A stretch of DNA of 11,080 nt, from the NCBI GenBank assembly GCA_900768625.1, contig CAAGDO010000181.1, positions 1 through 11,080 on the forward strand, given 5' to 3'. Position 1 is the stretch's first letter. The number at the start of each line of letters is the position of its first letter. Source of the stretch: Bacteroidaceae bacterium (GTDB lineage Bacteria; Bacteroidota; Bacteroidia; Bacteroidales; Bacteroidaceae). A program made the position numbers and the translations under genes. The notes beneath the pieces were generated by a model that saw only the letters and a list, made by a program, of their open reading frames with translations, had not been told where the DNA came from and did no database searches. Below are positions 6,033 through 11,080 of the stretch, one piece after another.

Positions 6033-6077
6033 TCGGCGCAATCAATTAACGAAAATTATGCGGCATTTAGCGTTTTC
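6033..6077 (-). repeat. Third copy (R3) of the 45-nt repeat, after menD
   Basis: On the minus strand this reads GAAAACGCTAAATGCCGC, then TAAT, TTTCGTTAATT and GCGCC, matching R1 (5048-5093, plus) and R2 (5144-5100, minus) throughout their length with small differences. An 18-bp stretch, GCGGCATTTAGCGTTTTC, is identical at 5127-5144 and 6060-6077. R3 begins 19 nt after the menD stop, just as R1 begins 10 nt after the menCE stop. The toxin-partner unit therefore lies between R2 and R3, which point the same way. Confidence 0.75.
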
Positions 6078-6095
6078 TTCGTCCATGCCCTGGGG

Positions 6096-7730
6096 CTAGT
6101 CGCCAGCAACCTGCAGTTCCAGTAATTTGGCTTTATTTGATGGTTTCAGCCATTCTGTCAGGATGGATGTTAGGTTGTGGGCCTTTTCAGTGCGGGTGTA
6201 GTCGAGATGGAATGTTTCAGCTATACCTTGAGCTGTGAAATGCTGGTGGCCGGCAGCAATGAACTCGTCTCGGGCAGGGGAGTCGGAAAGACCCGGGAGA
6301 TGGTCGAAGATACTGCCGTGGTTGTTGTTGAGGAGCAGGATGCGCAGATTGTCGGGTAGGCGGGTGTTCCAAAGGGCATTGACGTCATAGAAGAAACTGA
6401 GGTCACCAATGACCACGATGTTCAATCCCCACATCTTGAGCGCATAACCTACGGCCGTCGAAAGGCTGCCTTCAATCCCGTTTGTACCACGGTTGCAAAG
6501 AATGGGTTGCTGACCAGAGGCAAATATGCGTCCAATGGCTCGCACGGTTGAGCTGTTTGCGGCATGGAGAGTGTAGGTCTCACGGGATGATTCGAGTGCT
6601 AGATGGAGGGCGCTGATGGCTTGTCGGAAACCAATCGCAGATGAAGGACACGTTGAAGTTTCTGAGGCTTGTCTACACATGGATTGCCAACGTTTTTCCA
6701 GAAGACGCGTGGCTTCTTCCACTCCCGTATGTCGATGAGGCAGTTCCCTGGCCAGTTGGGCCAATGCGGGTTGGGGGAGCGTTTTGACCCAAGTTTCCAG
6801 ATGACAGAATGTGTCGGTCAGGTCGGGGTCCTCGCCTAGTCGAATCACTTTGCAAGATGATTGGCGCAAAGTTGCCTTGAATTTCTTGTGAATAAAGTTT
6901 CCGCCCACTTGAATCACCACATCGGGTTGCAAAGGGGAGTCCGTGTGGTTCCATCCATCGAAAGCTTCCAGCAGATGGTTGCCGGGGACGTCGGAGATGA
7001 CCTCTGGCAATACGAGCATCTGGCCGTTGGCGATGAGTGCTTCCACTTCTTGACGGATGTCGCCTCGTTCGTATTGCCCTATGATGAGGGCTGGCAGTCG
7101 GGCTTCGCTGATCATGCGGCATATCTCCTGTGGAAGGGGATGCACTGCTTCGGGGCGGATGGCTCGGATAAGGCGCTCTTCGGGAAGTTCCGGTGTGGTG
7201 AATTGGAACATGGGTTCGCTGATTTCCACATTGATATGCGCAGGCCTTCCTTCCCCTTCCTGTAGGTCGAGAAGGGCGGCATTGATTTCTCGGTTGTTCC
7301 TCCACCGTTCCTCTTCGTTATGGGGAATATGTACGGCATGTGTGGGGCAATAGGGAAGAAGGGCTCCTGTTTGCGGAAGGGTTTGACCGTCCAGTTGGCC
7401 AATCCATGATTGTGGGCGGTCGGCGGAAATGACGAGCAAAGGCAAATGACGGTAGTAGGCTTCTGCCACGGCTGGAATGCAGTTGAGCAGAGCTGAACCC
7501 GACGTGACGCAAACGGCGGCTGGCTGGAGGGTGGCCAAACAGATGCCAAGGGCCATGAATGCGGCGCTTCGCTCGTCTGTGGCGGGATGGAGTATGAAAG
7601 CTTTTCCTGCCTCGTTCAGGTCGTGGACAATGGTGGCGTTACGTGACCCTGGACAAACCACCACGTCGTGGATGCCGTGGGCGATGAGCAGGGCCGTGAG
7701 TTGGTTGACTTGAGGGGTGTTGCAGTACAT
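6096..7730 (-). CDS. menD: SEPHCHC synthase (MenD)
   Basis: Thiamine-diphosphate enzyme that condenses isochorismate with 2-oxoglutarate, releasing CO2, in the first committed step of menaquinone synthesis. Length 544 aa, normal for MenD. The N-terminal pyrimidine-binding domain shows CPGSRNA (26-32) and the cofactor-activating Glu53 in TDERSAAFMALG, followed by VTSGSALLNCIPAVAEAYY. The C-terminal domain has CNRGTNGIEGSLSTAVGYA and the MenD form of the ThDP/Mg motif, GDLSFFYDVNALWN ending in LLNNN, then GSIFDHLPG. The ATG at 7728-7730 gives the usual short N-terminus. It follows menF by 3 nt, so the two are co-transcribed and probably translationally coupled. It converges on menCE across the insert at 5039-6095. 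Confidence 0.96.
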   Translation of the reverse strand: MYCNTPQVNQLTALLIAHGIHDVVVCPGSRNATIVHDLNEAGKAFILHPATDERSAAFMALGICLATLQPAAVCVTSGSALLNCIPAVAEAYYRHLPLLVISADRPQSWIGQLDGQTLPQTGALLPYCPTHAVHIPHNEEERWRNNREINAALLDLQEGEGRPAHINVEISEPMFQFTTPELPEERLIRAIRPEAVHPLPQEICRMISEARLPALIIGQYERGDIRQEVEALIANGQMLVLPEVISDVPGNHLLEAFDGWNHTDSPLQPDVVIQVGGNFIHKKFKATLRQSSCKVIRLGEDPDLTDTFCHLETWVKTLPQPALAQLARELPHRHTGVEEATRLLEKRWQSMCRQASETSTCPSSAIGFRQAISALHLALESSRETYTLHAANSSTVRAIGRIFASGQQPILCNRGTNGIEGSLSTAVGYALKMWGLNIVVIGDLSFFYDVNALWNTRLPDNLRILLLNNNHGSIFDHLPGLSDSPARDEFIAAGHQHFTAQGIAETFHLDYTRTEKAHNLTSILTEWLKPSNKAKLLELQVAGD

Positions 7731-7733
7731 TGG

Positions 7734-8780
7734 TTATCGCTTGATGATTTGGGCCATGGTTTCCAGTTTGCGTTCTGTTTCTTCCCATTCTTCCTGCTCG
7801 ATGCTTTCGGGCATGATGCCGCCACCGGCATAAAGTGTGGCATGATGGGAGGAGAATTCCATGCAGCGAAGGGAAACGTAGAGGTCTGTCTGTCCATCGA
7901 GCAGAAGCGGTCCGCTGAATCCGGCATAATAGCGGCGTGGACTGCTTTCGTGACTGACGATGGTGGATTTTGCTTCCATACGCGGCAAACCGCATACGGC
8001 GGGGGTGGGGTGGAGACGGAGCAATACCTGGTGCAACTGTTCGGCAGAAGGCAACTGAAAGGAGAAATCCGTGCAAAGGTGCTGGATGTTGCCGGAATGC
8101 AGCGTATAGGTGCCGGAATGCTTTACGTCGGTTGCTACGTCGGTCAGGTTATCGTGGATGAAACGTGCCACGATGGCTTGCTCTTCGCGGTTTTTGTTGT
8201 TCCATTGGGGAAGTTTACCTTCTGTCCAGGGAAGGGTGCCTGCCAGAGCTACGGTGTTCCATTTTCGATGGCTATAGGTCAGAAGGGGTTCGGGCGTTGC
8301 CACCAGCCATGTGCCTGATTGGGGCGTATGCCATAAGGCAACGAAGCTATTCGGCCGATAGTGGCAGGCTTTCATGAAAAGGGCGGCGGGGTCCAGTTGG
8401 TTTTCGGTGGTCAAACGTTTGCGGCGTGAGAGTACGACTTTCTGTAACTCACCTGAGGCTAGTTTTTCCTTGGCTGCGCGGAAGGCTTGGGCGTAGGCTG
8501 AGCGTTCTGCATCGCTGTTTTCTTCCTTACCGTCAGAACGGACGGACAGGCAGGGAACGGACATGGGGAGCGAGAGGGTTTCATCGGGTTCGATGAAAAG
8601 GATGGGGCATTGGGCGTCGCATACAAACGGCACAACGACGTACCCCCCGGTGAGGGGTACGTCGGCTATCGAATGGAACGTGCGCGGCATGGCACGTTGA
8701 ATGATGGCGGTATAGTGTGTGCTGTGCGGTTCCCTGAACAGCGCGTAAGCTTTGGCTTGCTTGATGGAGGATAGGGTCAT
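7734..8780 (-). CDS. menF: Isochorismate synthase (MenF/EntC family)
   Basis: Chorismate-utilising enzyme that converts chorismate to isochorismate, feeding MenD. With the start at 8780 it has 348 aa. An upstream in-frame ATG at 8825 would add 15 residues of mostly basic sequence inside mazG; the ATG at 8780 overlaps the mazG TGA as ATGA, the normal coupling arrangement, so I prefer it. Key residues match E. coli MenF: general base Lys114 in KVVLSR (E. coli Lys190), general acid Glu164 in ATPEPL (E. coli Glu240), LAGT (179-182), acidic NREEQ (197-201) for magnesium, LHPTPAVCGLPR (256-267), and GGGIMPES followed by EQEEWEETERK at the C-terminus. The location directly before menD indicates menaquinone rather than siderophore or salicylate synthesis. 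A perfect 11-bp inverted repeat lies within the coding sequence at 8636-8664. Confidence 0.93.
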   Translation of the reverse strand: MTLSSIKQAKAYALFREPHSTHYTAIIQRAMPRTFHSIADVPLTGGYVVVPFVCDAQCPILFIEPDETLSLPMSVPCLSVRSDGKEENSDAERSAYAQAFRAAKEKLASGELQKVVLSRRKRLTTENQLDPAALFMKACHYRPNSFVALWHTPQSGTWLVATPEPLLTYSHRKWNTVALAGTLPWTEGKLPQWNNKNREEQAIVARFIHDNLTDVATDVKHSGTYTLHSGNIQHLCTDFSFQLPSAEQLHQVLLRLHPTPAVCGLPRMEAKSTIVSHESSPRRYYAGFSGPLLLDGQTDLYVSLRCMEFSSHHATLYAGGGIMPESIEQEEWEETERKLETMAQIIKR

Positions 8781-9595
8781 TGGGCTTTTCCTTCGTCGCG
8801 TTCCAGATTTTTGGCTTCTTCCCAAATACGGTCCATTTCTTCGAGCGACATGTCGGTGAGTTGACGTCCTTGCTTCATGGTGTGCGCTTCCAGATAGTTG
8901 AAGCGGCGGATGAATTTCTGATTGGTGCGTTCAAGTGCATTCTCCGGGTTGATCTTGTAGAGACGGGCTGCATTGATGAGGCTGAACATGACATCGCCAA
9001 ATTCTGCTTCAGCTTTGTCCTTGTCCATGTGTTGGACTTCGGCTTCGAATTCGCTGATTTCTTCTTTGACCTTGTCCCACACTTGCGAGCGTTCTTCCCA
9101 GTCAAAACCTACGTTGCGGGCTTTGTCCTGGATGCGGTAGGCCTTGATGAGCGAAGGGAGTGCGGCAGGCACACCAGAGAGCACGCTCTTGTTGCCGTCC
9201 TTCTCTTTCTGTTTGAGCAGCTCCCATTGCTCGCTCACTTGCTGAGAGGTTTCAATCTTTTGGATGTTTTGGTCCTTGGGTGGATATACGTGGGGATGGC
9301 GGAAAATGAGTTTGTCGCAGAGCTGGTTGCAAACGTCGGCGATGTCGAAGTCCTCCGTTTCGGAACCTATCTTGGCGTAGAAACACACATGGAGCAAGAC
9401 GTCGCCTAATTCCTTGCAGATGTTCTTTTTGTCATTGCGCATGAGGGCGTCGCAGAGCTCGTAGGTTTCCTCTATGGTGTTGGGACGTAGGCTTTCGTTG
9501 GTCTGCTTGCGGTCCCAGGGACATTTTTCCCGCAGTTCGTCGAGCACGTCAAGGAGACGACCGAATGCGGCAAGTTTTTCTTCGCGTGTATGCAT
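8777..9595 (-). CDS. mazG: Nucleoside triphosphate pyrophosphohydrolase (MazG)
   Basis: A 272-aa all-alpha NTP pyrophosphohydrolase that hydrolyses (d)NTPs to monophosphate and pyrophosphate, a house-cleaning role. Two tandem MazG domains are visible. The first has CPWDRKQT (25-32), EETYEL (42-47) and ELGDVLLH (62-69). The second has KARNVGFDW (158-166), EEISEFEAEV (178-187) and EFGDVMFSL (198-206). Both keep the ExxE...ExxD metal-binding pattern. Length and two-domain form match the E. coli-type enzyme. It is first in an operon with menF (4-bp ATGA overlap) and menD, behind its own -7 element. The co-transcription with menaquinone genes has no clear functional logic and may be simple gene packing. 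Confidence 0.94.
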   Translation of the reverse strand: MHTREEKLAAFGRLLDVLDELREKCPWDRKQTNESLRPNTIEETYELCDALMRNDKKNICKELGDVLLHVCFYAKIGSETEDFDIADVCNQLCDKLIFRHPHVYPPKDQNIQKIETSQQVSEQWELLKQKEKDGNKSVLSGVPAALPSLIKAYRIQDKARNVGFDWEERSQVWDKVKEEISEFEAEVQHMDKDKAEAEFGDVMFSLINAARLYKINPENALERTNQKFIRRFNYLEAHTMKQGRQLTDMSLEEMDRIWEEAKNLERDEGKAQ

Positions 9596-9620
9596 GGTCT
9601 TGTTTGTTCTTTGGCTGAAT

Positions 9621-9635
9621 ACCCTTGGAAAGGGT
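9621..9635 (-). promoter_or_regulatory. Small hairpin in the mazG leader
   Basis: ACCCTT (9621-9626) and AAGGGT (9630-9635) form a perfect 6-bp stem with a 3-nt loop within the presumed mazG leader, about 26 nt before the start codon. No regulatory class recognised. Confidence 0.35.
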
Positions 9636-9657
9636 GGTTGTCTGTCACTTTATTCTT

Positions 9658-9666
9658 GCAAAATTA
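9658..9666 (-). promoter_or_regulatory. -7 element of the mazG-menF-menD promoter
   Basis: On the minus strand TAATTTTGC (9666 to 9658) matches TAnnTTTGC, with a TTTA about 21 nt upstream as an imperfect -33. Predicted start near 9652 and a leader of about 57 nt. The rnz -7 element on the opposite strand is only about 20 bp away, so the two divergent promoters overlap. Confidence 0.6.
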
Positions 9667-9687
9667 CACTTTTTCTTCCGAATTCCG

Positions 9688-9696
9688 TAAATTTGC
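9688..9696 (+). promoter_or_regulatory. -7 element immediately before rnz
   Basis: TAAATTTGC matches TAnnTTTGC but ends only 3 nt before the rnz ATG at 9700, so transcription from it would start at or next to the start codon. No good -33 element is seen at the normal spacing (TTAC at 9664-9667). Either rnz mRNA is nearly leaderless or another promoter further upstream is used. Confidence 0.4.
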
Positions 9697-9699
9697 CGT

Positions 9700-10617
9700 A
9701 TGGAAAAGTTTGAAGTTTACATATTGGGGTGCGGAAGTGCTTTGCCCACCCTACGACATATGCCTTCCTCGCAGTTGTTGAACATCCGCGAGAAGCTCTA
9801 CATGATTGATTGCGGCGAAGGTGCGCAGTTGGGTTTCAGGCGTTCGCGTCAGAAATTCATGCGTCTTTCCCATATTTTCATCTCGCATCTACATGGTGAC
9901 CATATCTTCGGGCTTATCGGCCTCCTCTCGACTCTTTCGCTTGCGGGACGGACTGCTCCGATATTCATTCATGCGCATGCCGAACTGGAAGGTTTGCTGC
10001 GGCCGCAGCTTGACTTCTTCTGCAAGGGAATAGAATATGAGGTGCATATCGAACCGTTGCCCACAGGACCTGGAAGTCAGCTGGTGTTTGAGGATCGCTC
10101 CGTGCAGGTCTACAGTATTCCTTTGCGCCATCGGGTGCCGTCGTGTGGTTTCCTTTTTTGCGAACGTCCTGCTATGCCGCATATCCGACGTGATATGATT
10201 GATTTTCTGGAAATACCTTATTATGCTATCAATGATATCAAGCAGGGGGCTGGATGGACTACGGCTGACGGTGACCATTATGACCATTCGCAATTGGTGG
10301 TTCCTGCACCTGCTCCACGCAGCTATGCCTATCTTTCGGATACGGCGTATGTGCCTGAAAATGCATCTCTCATTGAGGGAGTCGATGTGCTCTACCATGA
10401 AGCTACATTCGGCAAGGAGTATCTGCGAAGGGCGGAAGAAACGCTCCATAGCACTGCGGAACAAGCTGCATTGATGGCTAAGGCGGCTCATGCCAAACGT
10501 TTGGTGATTGGACACTTTTCTTCGCGCTATGACAATGAGCAGTGTTTGCTCGATGAAGCGCGAGCGGTGTTTGACCGTGTCACGCTGGCCAATGAACAGA
10601 TGCTTATCAAGGTCTGA
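9700..10617 (+). CDS. rnz: Ribonuclease Z (tRNase Z)
   Basis: Metallo-beta-lactamase-fold endonuclease that cuts the 3' trailer of tRNA precursors lacking an encoded CCA. Length 305 aa, typical for the short bacterial form. The zinc ligands are all present: the HxHxDH motif as SHLHGDH (62-68; His63, His65, Asp67, His68), His144 in PLRHRVPS, Asp214 in YLSDTAY and His272 in IGHFSSRY. GCGSALP (10-16), DCGEGAQ (38-44) and LYHEATF (231-237) are the other family blocks. The start at 9700 puts the beta-strand FEVYILGCG at the expected place. It is transcribed away from mazG and ends at a strong terminator. Two tRNA-Glu genes without encoded CCA lie beyond it on the opposite strand, consistent with the enzyme's role. 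Confidence 0.96.
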   Translation: MEKFEVYILGCGSALPTLRHMPSSQLLNIREKLYMIDCGEGAQLGFRRSRQKFMRLSHIFISHLHGDHIFGLIGLLSTLSLAGRTAPIFIHAHAELEGLLRPQLDFFCKGIEYEVHIEPLPTGPGSQLVFEDRSVQVYSIPLRHRVPSCGFLFCERPAMPHIRRDMIDFLEIPYYAINDIKQGAGWTTADGDHYDHSQLVVPAPAPRSYAYLSDTAYVPENASLIEGVDVLYHEATFGKEYLRRAEETLHSTAEQAALMAKAAHAKRLVIGHFSSRYDNEQCLLDEARAVFDRVTLANEQMLIKV

Positions 10618-10620
10618 AGG

Positions 10621-10684
10621 AAACAAGAGCGGACGTGATTTCTTCCCAATCGGGGAGAGAATCACGTCCGCTCTTGTTTTTGGT
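10621..10684 (+). terminator. Terminator of rnz with 20-bp perfect stem
   Basis: AAACAAGAGCGGACGTGATT (10621-10640) pairs perfectly with 10660-10679, followed by a further 7-bp stem (10641-10647 with 10652-10658, one bulge) and an AATC loop. The arm ends in TTTTT. The outer AAA on the left also gives T residues on the opposite strand, so it can work in both directions. Confidence 0.85.
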
Positions 10685-10772
10685 GTGCGTGTGAGGCGCA
10701 GTGTGCTGATGTGCTTGCTACGCTGATGAGAACGTACTTGAGATGTCTTCATACGCAGCTCATATACGAAAT

Positions 10773-10817
10773 GACGCCCATCTGCTTATGTGGCAGATGG
10801 GCGTCGAGTGTCTTTTG
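10773..10817 (-). terminator. Terminator of the tRNA transcript
   Basis: GACGCCCATCTGC (10773-10785) and its exact complement (10793-10805) form a 13-bp stem with a 7-nt loop, 12 nt beyond the 3' end of the last tRNA-Glu. On the minus strand it is followed by ATTTCG, a weak U-tract; on the plus strand TCTTTT follows. The stem strength and position make it the likely end of the tRNA operon. Confidence 0.6.
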
Positions 10818-10889
10818 TAGCGCCTACGGGAATCGAACCCGTATACCATGCGTGAGAGGCATGTATCCTAACCATTAGATGAAAGCGCC
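10818..10889 (-). tRNA. tRNA-Glu (CTC)
   Basis: A 72-nt cloverleaf. Acceptor GGCGCTT pairs with AGGCGCT (one G1-U72 wobble and one T-G pair), discriminator A73. The anticodon stem CATGC/GCATG encloses the loop CTCTCAC, giving anticodon CTC (at 10854-10856), which reads GAG. The T arm is ACGGG-TTCGATT-CCCGT. CCA is not encoded. It is identical to the copy at 10975-11046. Confidence 0.93.
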
Positions 10890-10909
10890 ATGAGTGTGCT
10901 TTATGTTGG

Positions 10910-10966
10910 TTCATCTCATGTGGAGATGAAAAATGCTGTTCGTCATCTTGCGGTGTGAACAGCATT
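10910..10966 (-). other. Two hairpins between the tRNA-Glu genes
   Basis: The 85-bp spacer holds TTCATCTC/GAGATGAA (10910-10917 with 10923-10930, 5-nt loop) and AATGCTGTTC/GAACAGCATT (10932-10941 with 10957-10966, 15-nt loop), both perfect. No U-run follows on the minus strand, so they look more like processing or spacing structures in a tRNA precursor than a terminator. No promoter is seen between the tRNAs. Confidence 0.5.
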
Positions 10967-10974
10967 GGTGTTGG

Positions 10975-11046
10975 TAGCGCCTACGGGAATCGAACCCGTA
11001 TACCATGCGTGAGAGGCATGTATCCTAACCATTAGATGAAAGCGCC
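10975..11046 (-). tRNA. tRNA-Glu (CTC), second identical copy
   Basis: Same 72-nt sequence as the copy at 10818-10889, shifted by 157 bp. Anticodon CTC at 11011-11013, A73, no encoded CCA. It lies only 5 bp from the adjacent tRNA at the window edge, so the three are probably cut from one precursor. Confidence 0.93.
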
Positions 11047-11051
11047 AAGTG

Positions 11052-11080
11052 CGGAAGCTGGGGGATTCGAACCCCCGGTA
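11052..11080 (-). tRNA. 3' end of a tRNA, probably tRNA-Ser (partial)
   Basis: The visible part is the T arm GGGGG-TTCGAAT-CCCCC, the 3' acceptor strand AGCTTCC and a G discriminator, with TACC before the T stem. G73 and an acceptor expected to start GGAAGCT are features of tRNA-Ser. The anticodon and variable arm lie beyond the window edge, so identity is inferred. CCA is not encoded. Confidence 0.7.

Noticed and set aside
6673..7305. 210-codon minus-strand frame within menD
   Set aside because: Out-of-frame shadow, rich in Arg, Pro and Ser, with no family feature, while menD in the other frame is unmistakable.
8781..8825. Longer menF start at the ATG at 8825
   Set aside because: Adds 15 residues unlike the family within mazG; the ATG at 8780 in the ATGA overlap is the standard coupling start.
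8780..9409. 209-codon plus-strand frame opposite mazG
   Set aside because: Antisense shadow of mazG; hydrophobic and low-complexity translation is what the mazG codons give in reverse.

Overview
The window looks like chromosomal DNA of a Bacteroidota bacterium, most likely a Bacteroidales member related to Prevotella or Bacteroides. Two things support this. Six separate places upstream of genes or transcripts carry TAnnTTTGC, the -7 element of the Bacteroidota primary sigma factor. Ribosome binding sites are weak and A-rich rather than strong Shine-Dalgarno sequences. Genus assignment is inference.

Layout. Positions 1-590 hold no convincing gene, only several hairpins. Positions 638-979 encode a small XRE-type DNA-binding protein behind a consensus promoter. 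Downstream (1064-1263) lies the most unusual element of the window: eight palindromic TGTACA-like sites, almost all exactly 22 bp (two helical turns) apart. It is followed by a C9A8 tract, then a second consensus promoter and a strong GNRA-capped terminator about 85 nt later, with no credible ORF between them: a candidate small RNA. A 3' gene remnant (1512-1814, minus) and a structured leader separate this region from the metabolic genes.

Menaquinone genes. menB and a fused menC-menE gene run on the plus strand (2143-5038). mazG, menF and menD run on the minus strand as one operon (9595-6096). The two units converge. Together they encode isochorismate synthase, SEPHCHC synthase, OSB synthase, OSB-CoA ligase and DHNA-CoA synthase, so the window covers chorismate to DHNA-CoA except for MenH; menA and the final methyltransferase are also absent. 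The gap between the two halves (5039-6095) holds a zeta-toxin-like kinase, a 62-aa partner gene and three copies of a roughly 45-nt repeat, two of which form a long hairpin.

Right end. rnz (tRNase Z) is divergent from mazG and ends at a terminator with a 20-bp perfect stem. Beyond it, on the minus strand, are two identical tRNA-Glu(CTC) genes and the 3' end of a probable tRNA-Ser, with their own terminator. tRNase Z matures tRNA 3' ends, so its position beside tRNA genes lacking encoded CCA is suggestive, although they are separate transcripts.
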